Positions 8,087-13,965 of a stretch of DNA of 14,829 nucleotides are shown here, one piece after another. The notes beneath the pieces were generated by a model. It did not search any database. It was not told the DNA's origin and saw only the letters and a program-made list of their open reading frames with translations. The stretch lies in NCBI GenBank assembly GCA_003446605.1, contig DMDF01000162.1, positions 1 to 14,829 of the forward strand. Reading direction: 5' to 3'. This stretch comes from Anaerolineaceae bacterium (GTDB lineage Bacteria; Chloroflexota; Anaerolineae; Anaerolineales; Anaerolineaceae). The stretch's first letter is position 1, and each line of letters begins with the position of its first letter. The translations under genes were made by a program, and so were the position numbers.

Positions 8087-9001
8087 ATGAGTGATCAGTC
8101 TCTTCATCAGCAATCCAGGAATGATTTTGAGGATGCCTATTTTAAAGGATTCGTACGATCCATTGAAAAATGGCTGGGGCAAAATAAAACAAGACTTGTG
8201 GCGTTTAATGACATCCTGAGCCATGTATCCATTCGCCAGCAATATGATGCCGGTCTTCAGGAGATCAATATCGATAAAATCATTGGCAGCGTAAATCGCT
8301 ACGCTGATTTTGATGATGCCTTCCTGCCCCGCCAAAAACACACCCGCAGCCGATGGGAAAAGATCGATCGGGCGTACCTGCGTGATGAGATCCTTCCTCC
8401 TGTAGATGTTTACCAGATCGGGGAATTCTATTTTGTCATGGATGGCAACCATCGTGTATCGGTGGCAAAAAAACGCGGTCAAAAATGGATTGACGCCCAT
8501 GTTGTCAAAATCGAGGTGCCCTATGAAATCGATCGCAATTTTGATTTTAATCAGTTGATCTTGAAAGAAGAACAAAATCAATTCTATGAGAAAACCGGAA
8601 TTAAGAAGCTGCACTCAGACGCAGATATCCAATTAAGCATCCCGGGGCTGTTCGATCGCCTACAAGAACACATTGACGCGCATCGCTTTTACGCCAGTGA
8701 ATATCTGCATCATGAGATCAGTTATGAAAAAGCTGTTTCCAGCTGGTATGAGTATATTTATTTGCCACTGGTGAAAATCATTCGCGAAAGGAAGATCCTC
8801 AACATATTCCCGGAGCGTACCGAAGCAGATCTATATTTCTGGATCATCGAACACTTGGCGTATTTGAAAGCAGAATCCAATCAGGATGTAAGCTTTGAAG
8901 AAGCCACCCAGGATTTCTTGATCAAATTCCACCCAAGTTTTTTTAAAACTCTATGGGCAAAGATAAAGAAAACAATCTCTCGAAAAAAGTCCGCACCCTA
9001 A
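8087..9001 (+). CDS. ParB/sulfiredoxin-like domain protein of unknown function
   Basis: The 304-residue product has one recognisable stretch, VYQIGEFYFVMDGNHRVSVA (108-127), with DGNHR at 119-123. This is the signature of the ParB/Srx fold, in which the corresponding residues bind a nucleotide phosphate. No helix-turn-helix like that of chromosomal ParB is evident. The region before it (1-105) is mainly helical with several Arg/Gln/Asp, and the C-terminal half (150-304) is helical, rich in aromatic residues, with a basic tail. It is not a standard chromosome-partitioning ParB; a nucleotide-dependent regulator or enzyme is possible. ATG 8087 is chosen because GGAG (8075-8078) lies eight bases upstream; an upstream extension to 8000 would overlap the phosphoesterase. 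Its close pairing with the phosphoesterase suggests a shared nucleotide-related role, which is inference only. Confidence 0.72.
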   Translation: MSDQSLHQQSRNDFEDAYFKGFVRSIEKWLGQNKTRLVAFNDILSHVSIRQQYDAGLQEINIDKIIGSVNRYADFDDAFLPRQKHTRSRWEKIDRAYLRDEILPPVDVYQIGEFYFVMDGNHRVSVAKKRGQKWIDAHVVKIEVPYEIDRNFDFNQLILKEEQNQFYEKTGIKKLHSDADIQLSIPGLFDRLQEHIDAHRFYASEYLHHEISYEKAVSSWYEYIYLPLVKIIRERKILNIFPERTEADLYFWIIEHLAYLKAESNQDVSFEEATQDFLIKFHPSFFKTLWAKIKKTISRKKSAP

Positions 9002-9219
9002 TTTTCTTCCAATAGATAATGGTTGGGGAGGATGTATTGGCTTACTTCTATGCGCAGTTTTAATTCAGTTTGGTCTATCTCCGCCCCAGTAGAGGAGTGG
9101 ATATAACAGCAATTGGGTCTCCTACCATACTTTTGTTCATAAAATTTGAGCGCGGCTGCAATCTTCTGCTCATCCGGAATATCTTTTCGATCATCAAACC
9201 ATAACATTCCTTGATTCAT
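8998..9219 (-). CDS. Small conserved-looking hypothetical protein
   Basis: A short protein of 73 aa from ATG 9219 (78 aa from ATG 9234, 69 from ATG 9207). It has no signal peptide or membrane segment. Visible features are an amphipathic helix DEQKIAAALKFYEQKYGRRP, a Cys-Cys pair in PNCCYIH, and the C-terminal stretch QYILPNHYLLEEN, which looks like a compact alpha/beta fold. I have a vague impression of similar small proteins in Chloroflexota but cannot name a family. The outermost ATG (9234) directly follows a perfect -10 box, so it should lie upstream of the RNA start; ATG 9219 has GAGGG four bases before it. The stop interlocks with that of the ParB-like gene (shared bases 8998-9001). Confidence 0.6.
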   Translation of the reverse strand: MNQGMLWFDDRKDIPDEQKIAAALKFYEQKYGRRPNCCYIHSSTGAEIDQTELKLRIEVSQYILPNHYLLEEN

Positions 9220-9234
9220 CATTCCCTCATCCAT

Positions 9235-9263
9235 ATTATAGAACTTTTGTTCTTATTTGTCAA
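9235..9263 (-). promoter_or_regulatory. Perfect consensus sigma70 promoter, minus strand
   Basis: Read on the minus strand, TTGACA (9263-9258) and TATAAT (9240-9235) are spaced by exactly 17 bases, so all 12 consensus positions match at the optimal distance. The start of transcription should fall at about 9229-9227. It drives the small hypothetical gene. Confidence 0.8.
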
Positions 9264-9360
9264 TTCTCTTGTGTAAGGTGCTTAGCTTCATGGAATTTTT
9301 AGTTCATTTGAGGTATGCTTAAATACGATCGGAACCAAACACCCTTTTATTCTTGTCTTG

Positions 9361-9367
9361 AAGGAGG
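9361..9367 (+). promoter_or_regulatory. Strong Shine-Dalgarno that fixes the frr start
   Basis: AAGGAGG lies five bases before ATG 9373. A TTG at 9358 is also in frame but sits upstream of this site, so it is not the start. I see no convincing plus-strand promoter in the 90 bases before it. Confidence 0.8.
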
Positions 9368-9372
9368 ATGCG

Positions 9373-9930
9373 ATGATACAAGAAGCTACACACGATGCTG
9401 AAAAGCGGATGAAAAGCGCAATTCAATCATTAGAAGATGACCTGGCTGGTATTCGCACAGGACGTGCAAGCCCGGCTTTAATTGAAAAACTCTCTATTGA
9501 ATATTACGGTTCACCCGTTCCGCTGATGCAGCTTGCCACCATCAGTGTTCCTGAACCTCGCCAATTGCTGATCAGACCTTTTGATGCAACATCCATCAAG
9601 GATATCGAAAAAGCCATCCTTGGTTCAGACCTGGGATTAACACCCATCAATGATGGAAAAGTCATCCGTCTGAACATTCCCCCATTGAATGAACAGCGTC
9701 GCGTTGAACTGTCAAAAATAGTCGGCAATCGTTGTGAAGAGGCACGCGTTGCAATAAGAAATGTGCGCCGAGATTCCATCAAAGATCTGCGTGATTTTGA
9801 AAAAGAGAAATTAATCTCCGAGGATGATCTTAAACAAGGTGAGGAAAGCATCCAAAAGATCACCGATAAAATGATCGAGGAAGTAAATGCCATCGGGGAT
9901 CGTAAAGAAAAAGAAATCATGGAGGTCTAA
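9373..9930 (+). CDS. frr: Ribosome recycling factor
   Basis: RRF works with EF-G to split the post-termination ribosome and free it for another round. The product from ATG 9373 is 185 aa, the same length as the well-studied RRFs. Conserved stretches include GIRTGRASP (26-34), the YYGSPVPLMQLATISVPEPRQL region, IEKAILGSDLGLTP, and IRLNIPPLNEQRR, followed by the long C-terminal helix containing RRDSIKDLRDFEKEK. The second domain beta strands and the three-helix bundle both appear intact. The start is fixed by AAGGAGG. It is the first gene of frr-uppS-cdsA, a widely conserved order; uppS starts 11 bases after its stop, and GGAGG just before that stop may serve uppS. Confidence 0.96.
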   Translation: MIQEATHDAEKRMKSAIQSLEDDLAGIRTGRASPALIEKLSIEYYGSPVPLMQLATISVPEPRQLLIRPFDATSIKDIEKAILGSDLGLTPINDGKVIRLNIPPLNEQRRVELSKIVGNRCEEARVAIRNVRRDSIKDLRDFEKEKLISEDDLKQGEESIQKITDKMIEEVNAIGDRKEKEIMEV

Positions 9931-9941
9931 ACATCCACTCC

Positions 9942-10688
9942 ATGTTGAAAAAAAAGAAGCAAGAGATCACTGTCGTCCCGAACCATATTGCCATCATCAT
10001 GGATGGGAATGGTCGCTGGGCAAAAGCGCGCTTCTTACCCAGAATGGCTGGGCACCGCGCGGGTACAGAAAGCTTACGTAAAATAATCAGGGCTTGCATT
10101 GATTTTGAGGTCAGGTATCTTACCATCTATGCTTTTTCCACCGAAAACTGGAAACGTCCGCATGATGAAGTAGAAGGGCTCATGAACATTTTCGGGGAAT
10201 ATTTGGATAAAGAAGTGCCAGAGCTGAACGAGCAAGGTGTTCAGATACACCATCTGGGAAGCAAACAAGAACTCAGCCCCGCGTTGCAAAATAAAATGCA
10301 AAATGCTATCGATCTCACAAAAGATAACAATAAATTAACCTTTTCGATCGCCCTCAATTATGGAGGACAGGATGAGATCGTACATGCCATCAGGGAGATT
10401 GTCAAAGAAGGTATTCCAGCGGACGAGATCAACAAGGAAACGATCAAGCAGCATCTCTACACTAGCACGATCCCGGACCCCGATCTCGTGATTCGTACTT
10501 CCGGTGAAATGCGCACATCGAACTTCCTCATATGGCAAAGTGCATATTCCGAGTGGTTATTCACAAAAACACTATGGCCAGATTTCAACAAGAAAGCCTT
10601 GCGTGAAGCCATTCTGGAATATGGAACACGTTCAAGAAGGTTTGGGGGACGCACAGAAGATGAACAAAAAGAACCCTACCATGGGTAA
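9942..10688 (+). CDS. uppS: Isoprenyl transferase (undecaprenyl diphosphate synthase)
   Basis: This cis-prenyltransferase adds isopentenyl units to farnesyl diphosphate to make undecaprenyl diphosphate, the lipid carrier for peptidoglycan and other wall polymers. All signatures are present in 248 aa: HIAIIMDGNGRWAK (15-28) with the catalytic Asp21, the GHRAG loop, YAFSTENWKRP (63-73), and DLVIRTSGEMRTSNFLIWQ (181-199) followed by AYSEWLFTKTLWPDF. The basic, glutamine-containing N-terminus and the C-terminal tail are unremarkable. The best ribosome-binding site is GGAGG (9921-9925) inside the end of frr, 16 bases before the ATG. That is long, so reinitiation after frr termination is likely to matter. 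Its last 29 bases overlap cdsA. Confidence 0.94.
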   Translation: MLKKKKQEITVVPNHIAIIMDGNGRWAKARFLPRMAGHRAGTESLRKIIRACIDFEVRYLTIYAFSTENWKRPHDEVEGLMNIFGEYLDKEVPELNEQGVQIHHLGSKQELSPALQNKMQNAIDLTKDNNKLTFSIALNYGGQDEIVHAIREIVKEGIPADEINKETIKQHLYTSTIPDPDLVIRTSGEMRTSNFLIWQSAYSEWLFTKTLWPDFNKKALREAILEYGTRSRRFGGRTEDEQKEPYHG

Positions 10689-11490
10689 ACGCATCCTGGG
10701 CATTGCCATCATCGTTCCTATCGGGGTGGGGCTCGTTCTGGCAGGTGGCTGGTTTTTCACCGGTGGTGTAGCAGCTATCCTGGCAATTGCTGCCTGGGAA
10801 TACTGGAATTTATTTCAAGGAAGCAGCCTTGCCCCTAATCGATGTTATCTGGTCATCTCTGCAGTTTTGAGCGCGGTTTCGCGCTACATATTTGGAGGAG
10901 TTTATTTCGAACTTGTTTTTACCGCTATCTTCATCAGCGGTGTGATCATTTCTCTTTATCGCTACGAAAACGAAGAAACTTATAATATCACAACTTTTGG
11001 CATGGAAATGGCGGGAATTCTATTTATTGCTTATTTCGGTTCGTATCTGGTTTCCTTACGTTTTCTGCCCGACGGAAAAATGTGGGTCTTGTTAGCAATC
11101 CCAGCTATCGGCAGCGGTGACATTGGCGCCTTTTTACTTGGAAGCAAATGGGGAAAGCATAAAATGGCTCCTAGAGTAAGCCCACAAAAATCCATGGAAG
11201 GCTATGCCGGCGGTATTCTTTTTACGGTATTGTATGCCTTTCTGTTTACCTTGATATTCACATATGGAACTGCGAATATTACCATCCAACGGGCAATTCT
11301 GCTGGGGCTTATACTGGGCATCATCAGCCCAATTGGAGACCTGTTAGAGAGTCTTTTCAAACGGACTTTCAACCGCAAGGATTCCGGGAAACTCATCCCT
11401 GGGCATGGTGGTATTCTCGACCGTATAGATACCTGGTTGGTTGGGGGAGCAGTAGCATACCTCATCATTTCCCATTTCTGGATACCGTAA
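10660..11490 (+). CDS. cdsA: Phosphatidate cytidylyltransferase (CDP-diacylglycerol synthase)
   Basis: CdsA joins CTP and phosphatidic acid to give CDP-diacylglycerol, the precursor of phosphatidylglycerol and other phospholipids, at the inner membrane. The 276-residue product has about seven to eight hydrophobic helices. The family signatures are in place: SGDIGAFLLGSKWGKHK (152-168), SPQKSMEG (174-181) and SPIGDLLESLFKR (223-235), followed by DSGKLIPGHGGILDRID (241-257), the CDP-alcohol synthase signature with metal-binding aspartates. The start ATG 10660 has GGGGG 11 bases upstream; a further ATG at 10681 has no ribosome-binding site. It overlaps uppS by 29 bases, so translation is probably coupled. 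A hairpin follows directly, so dxr and rseP, which often come next in other bacteria, are not part of this unit. Confidence 0.93.
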   Translation: MNKKNPTMGKRILGIAIIVPIGVGLVLAGGWFFTGGVAAILAIAAWEYWNLFQGSSLAPNRCYLVISAVLSAVSRYIFGGVYFELVFTAIFISGVIISLYRYENEETYNITTFGMEMAGILFIAYFGSYLVSLRFLPDGKMWVLLAIPAIGSGDIGAFLLGSKWGKHKMAPRVSPQKSMEGYAGGILFTVLYAFLFTLIFTYGTANITIQRAILLGLILGIISPIGDLLESLFKRTFNRKDSGKLIPGHGGILDRIDTWLVGGAVAYLIISHFWIP

Positions 11491-11530
11491 AAACAGAAGA
11501 GCTGCCAATGGTCTGACAGCTCTTCTATTC
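11490..11530. terminator. Convergent terminator between cdsA and the SIMPL lipoprotein gene
   Basis: AGAAGAGCTG (11495-11504) pairs perfectly with CAGCTCTTCT (11517-11526) around a 12-base loop. On the minus strand it is followed by G and then TTTTT, a good terminator for the lipoprotein gene. On the plus strand the following bases are only moderately T-rich, so it is weaker for cdsA. It fills the gap between the two stop codons. Confidence 0.75.
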
Positions 11531-12262
11531 TCAATCAATCGCAAATTGTATGGTCACCGATGAACTGATCACATAATTACCAGCAGAGATAGGCACTTTC
11601 GTTGCTGATTGCGGGTAATAGCCCCCGCCCATCCCAGAACTATCCATAACATAAGGGGTATCGCTGGAATAGATATCAATACTGATAATTTCACCCAGCT
11701 TTACACCTGCTGTCGTTGCCACCTCTTCAGCTTGGTTTTTCGCATTCGCAATTGCCAATTCTCGTGATTGCTTAAGGGCTTCGGTCTTATCCGTCACATC
11801 AAAGCTGATCCCATAGATTGAATTGGCACCGCTTTCAGTGACTTTTCCTAAAAGCATTCCCAGATCATCCAGATTGCGAACGGTGACATAGATACTGTTT
11901 TCTACAATAAAGACGGTGTCGGTAATATTGCCCTCATAATCATAATTGTATTGTGGATAGACATTGAAGCTGGAGGTTTGAATATCCACCTCCGCCACGC
12001 CTGAATTTACCAATTCATCTTTTATCGCTTGGGCTTGAAGTGTATTTTGGTCAAGCGTCTCAGACACACTGGCTGCCTGATTCCTAACTCCAATATTGAT
12101 ATAAGCGACATCCGGAATTACCCTTACCTGCCCTGTACCAGATACCGTGATTCGTTTTTGGACCTGTGCATCTTCTGCTACCGTTGTTTGTGACCCGCTA
12201 CATGCCGCAACAAAAACCATAAGCATGACAAGCATTCCAGATAAAATAATTTTTTTAATCAT
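11531..12262 (-). CDS. SIMPL-domain (DUF541) lipoprotein
   Basis: A 243-residue predicted lipoprotein. The N-terminus is a type II signal peptide (MIKK, then a hydrophobic stretch) ending in the lipobox VAAC, with Cys21 as the lipidation site, so it should be anchored in the membrane facing outwards. After an S/T/A-rich linker, residues about 36-242 match the SIMPL fold: ITVSGTGQVRVIPDVAYINIGV, SSFNVYPQYNYDYEG, ENSIYVTVRNLDDLGMLLGKV, ALKQSRELAIANAKNQAEEVATTAGVKLGEI. A Gly/Met/Tyr-rich loop and a final beta strand (SSSVTIQFAI) follow. The family's biochemical role is poorly known and often linked to envelope or oxidative stress. GGAGG lies four bases before the ATG. The gene follows the PspC gene after 152 bases and may have its own promoter. 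Confidence 0.85.
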   Translation of the reverse strand: MIKKIILSGMLVMLMVFVAACSGSQTTVAEDAQVQKRITVSGTGQVRVIPDVAYINIGVRNQAASVSETLDQNTLQAQAIKDELVNSGVAEVDIQTSSFNVYPQYNYDYEGNITDTVFIVENSIYVTVRNLDDLGMLLGKVTESGANSIYGISFDVTDKTEALKQSRELAIANAKNQAEEVATTAGVKLGEIISIDIYSSDTPYVMDSSGMGGGYYPQSATKVPISAGNYVISSSVTIQFAID

Positions 12263-12414
12263 TCTGCCTCCATTCGTCTATGGTTAAAACGAAGAACTCT
12301 GAGAAAAGTTCCCGGAGTTTTTTGTATATGCTTGCACAGCTTTTTTTTACATGTTATCATAATAATGCCCTTCCAGCCGGTTGCCCCCCTCAATCGGTTG
12401 GGAGGGTCTTCTCT
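12263..12414 (-). other. Spacer between PspC and SIMPL genes with weak hairpins
   Basis: This gap holds a CCCTC (12387-12391)/GAGGG (12402-12406) inverted repeat just after the PspC stop, and a GAACT (12294-12298)/AGTTC (12307-12311) repeat nearer the lipoprotein gene. Neither is followed by a strong T run on the minus strand. A poly-A/T stretch lies at 12340-12348. I found no convincing promoter, so readthrough from the PspC gene and independent transcription are both possible. Confidence 0.3.
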
Positions 12415-12855
12415 TTATTTCTTTTTGGATAAGGTTCTCACTAAAACGAAAACACCACCCACTATCAGCAATCCTGCCCAAATTAAAGTCGTATTCCAAT
12501 TTGGCAAAACGCCTAAAGATCGTAAAAGTGTAGCCACGCCAACACCTACTAAAGCCACACCCCCATAAGTGAGTAATTGGGAGGAGGGGTTCTGGAACAT
12601 ATCGCGGATATCATACCCCATCAGCTGGAAGCGTGCACCCAGTTCATTGATCTGAAAATTCGCCCCCTCATATTGCTGAGGCGGTACGATCAACCACAAA
12701 AGGAAATATGCGAGCACTCCCCATTCACCCAATACCACCCATAGTATGAAGAAAATCCGGATAATAATCGGGTTGATCTTGAAAAATTCTGCCAATCCCC
12801 CACATACGCCTCCGATTATTTTATCTTGATTGTTGCGAGAAAGTCGTTCATTCAT
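12415..12855 (-). CDS. PspC-domain membrane protein
   Basis: The 146-residue product starts with a PspC domain: RLSRNNQDKIIGGVCGGLAEFF (4-25), then a hydrophobic helix (about 28-58) ending in LLWLIVPP, the typical end of the domain. A polar linker (60-95) leads to two more hydrophobic segments (97-113, 121-141) and a basic LSKKK tail. PspC-type proteins sense or respond to envelope stress, and in Gram-positive-like systems they sit next to LiaF/LiaI proteins, as here. The upstream ATG at 12867 is part of ATGGAGG, the ribosome-binding site itself; GGAGG (12865-12861) lies five bases before ATG 12855, which I take as the start. It follows the LiaF-like gene by 29 bases and is almost certainly cotranscribed. 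Confidence 0.87.
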   Translation of the reverse strand: MNERLSRNNQDKIIGGVCGGLAEFFKINPIIIRIFFILWVVLGEWGVLAYFLLWLIVPPQQYEGANFQINELGARFQLMGYDIRDMFQNPSSQLLTYGGVALVGVGVATLLRSLGVLPNWNTTLIWAGLLIVGGVFVLVRTLSKKK

Positions 12856-12884
12856 TGTTACCTCCATTATCTATCATGTTAAGT

Positions 12885-13673
12885 TTAATCGATTTCAACC
12901 GATCCAACACCAGATTCCACATTAATTTCCGCTCGATTCTTGGCTTTTTCATAGTCGAGAGACTGGTAGCAGTCGCCATTCTGTGGAAAGCGATCCATAT
13001 TGATAGTTTTGCCAATGAGCCCACTCACCTTAATGCGGGCAGCTACCTTCTCGGGGACATGAATCTTGATCGCGGAAGCGCCTGACTCCACATTAACCCG
13101 CGTCAAAGCACAATTCTCAGGCAAGATTATTTCGGTAGAAGATGCACCGGTTTCGAGATGCAACTCTTCCAGTTGAGCATCTTTGAAATCCAGGTGATTA
13201 TCGCTTGCCCCGGTTTCCATTTTAATTTTCAGCGGGACAGTGCGGTTGATGGATAGATTCCACAATAAGCGCTTCTCTTTTTGAAAACGGGGAAGGAAAT
13301 TTACAAATTCGACCTTGCTTTGCAGCTTGATGCGATATTTCCCTTGAGAAGAGGAAACACTGGATTTTACTCCACCTACGAAATTACCTGTGATTAATTG
13401 ATCTGGCAGATCTGCAGACCTCAGGTTAATTGTGCCAGCACCATGCTCAATCTTGATGGTTGCTTGCTGCGCACCTTCCAGCGGTAGCGAGAATTCTTCC
13501 TGCACAATCTCCATTCCTTTAGATAAGACGGGGATCAGTAAAATCCAACACCCGATCACAATAATCATAAATGGCCAGATAAGACTCCAGACAGGTAAGC
13601 CCATCTGATATCCAAATAAGAAAAGTAACCCCAGAATGATCAGGACAATACCCCAAAATATTCGATTGCGCAT
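12885..13673 (-). CDS. LiaF-like envelope-stress membrane protein
   Basis: A 262-residue protein. The N-terminus has two transmembrane helices (about 6-22 and 28-50) with the pattern IFWGIVLIILGLLFLF and LIWPFMIIVIGCWILL, as in the LiaI/LiaF membrane region. The rest is an extended beta-rich domain with a repeated strand motif: EHGAGTINL (76-84), ETGASDNHL (153-161), ETGASSTEI (174-182), ESGASAIKI (196-204) and ESGVGSVEI (253-261). This resembles the 'toast-rack' beta domain of LiaF-type proteins. Such proteins usually restrain a two-component system responding to wall-active compounds, but no histidine kinase or regulator is next to it here. ATG 13673 is chosen because GGAGG (13683-13679) lies five bases upstream; an ATG at 13685 overlaps that site. 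Confidence 0.78.
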   Translation of the reverse strand: MRNRIFWGIVLIILGLLFLFGYQMGLPVWSLIWPFMIIVIGCWILLIPVLSKGMEIVQEEFSLPLEGAQQATIKIEHGAGTINLRSADLPDQLITGNFVGGVKSSVSSSQGKYRIKLQSKVEFVNFLPRFQKEKRLLWNLSINRTVPLKIKMETGASDNHLDFKDAQLEELHLETGASSTEIILPENCALTRVNVESGASAIKIHVPEKVAARIKVSGLIGKTINMDRFPQNGDCYQSLDYEKAKNRAEINVESGVGSVEID

Positions 13674-13739
13674 GTTCACCTCCATTTGGTCTTATTTATA
13701 TACGATGTATCAGATTAAAAGTTTTTTTCATCCGTTATC

Positions 13740-13780
13740 TTGACAATCTGTTGAAAAAGGAATACTATTTTTATGATAAT
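13740..13780 (+). promoter_or_regulatory. Promoter region of the cysK leader
   Basis: Two overlapping sigma70-like arrangements are visible. One is TTGACA (13740-13745), 17 bases, TACTAT (13763-13768). The other is TTGAAA (13751-13756), 18 bases, GATAAT (13775-13780). They predict starts near 13775 or 13787, giving a leader of about 180-190 bases before cysK. Confidence 0.55.
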
Positions 13781-13802
13781 TTTAATATTTATTCACAATA
13801 AT

Positions 13803-13847
13803 ATGATGAACAAAAATTGCATCTGTAACTCGCGGGGCTTCACATAA
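13803..13847 (+). CDS. Putative Cys-containing leader peptide of cysK
   Basis: The short frame encodes MMNKNCICNSRGFT and stop (TAA 13845-13847), with Cys codons TGC (13818-13820) and TGT (13824-13826). Two Cys in 14 residues is a strong enrichment for a random frame and fits the downstream gene, cysteine synthase. The stop codon lies just past the 5' strand of a long stem in the leader, as expected for an attenuator peptide. The weak point is initiation: there is no Shine-Dalgarno before ATG 13803 or 13806. An in-frame ATG at 13773 has AAGGAA 10 bases upstream, giving a 24-residue version, but it would lie at or before both predicted transcription starts. No function beyond regulation is expected. 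Confidence 0.55.
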   Translation: MMNKNCICNSRGFT

Positions 13848-13905
13848 ATCGTCCTGCACCTAAAATGAGCCTTTGAGCCATCCGGTAGCAGCGCGGTGAG
13901 CCCCG
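13833..13905 (+). promoter_or_regulatory. Antiterminator stem of the cysK attenuator
   Basis: CGGGGCT(T)CAC (13833-13843) pairs with GTGAGCCCCG (13896-13905): 10 base pairs with one bulged T (13840), enclosing 52 bases. The 3' strand is the same sequence that opens the inner terminator hairpin, so the two folds exclude each other. The 5' strand overlaps the last codons of the leader peptide, so a ribosome at its stop would cover it. Two further TGAGCC copies (13866-13871, 13874-13879) could pair with the same 5' strand less stably. Confidence 0.55.
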
Positions 13906-13942
13906 TTTCTTCTCACCCTCCATAGGATGGCTTTTTGATTTT
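13876..13942 (+). terminator. Attenuator terminator upstream of cysK
   Basis: AGCCATCC (13876-13883) pairs with GGATGGCT (13925-13932), immediately followed by a T run (TTTTTGATTTT). Inside, GGTGAG (13895-13900) pairs with CTCACC (13912-13917) around an 11-base loop. The hairpin ends about 30 bases before cysK, so it would cut off transcription between leader and gene rather than end an upstream gene; no other plus-strand gene precedes it. Confidence 0.7.
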
Positions 13943-13965
13943 AAATACTAAGAATTGGAGAAATC

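Noticed and set aside
8054..8614. 186-codon minus-strand open frame opposite the ParB-like gene
   Set aside because: The plus-strand product has a credible domain and ribosome-binding site; the minus frame has a low-complexity hydrophobic composition typical of antisense reading.
12381..12410. CCCTC/GAGGG hairpin after the PspC gene as a terminator
   Set aside because: The stem is only five base pairs and on the minus strand is not followed by a T run; the T-rich flank is on the plus strand, where no gene ends.
13700..13746. Mirror promoter for the LiaF-like gene using TTGTCA on the minus strand (13746-13741)
   Set aside because: No acceptable -10 box lies 16-18 bases downstream; the nearest TTTAAT is 21 bases away.
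13820..13942. T-box or SAM-I riboswitch before cysK
   Set aside because: I found neither the T-box antiterminator sequence nor the SAM-I core, and the leader is too short for a typical T-box stem I plus antiterminator.
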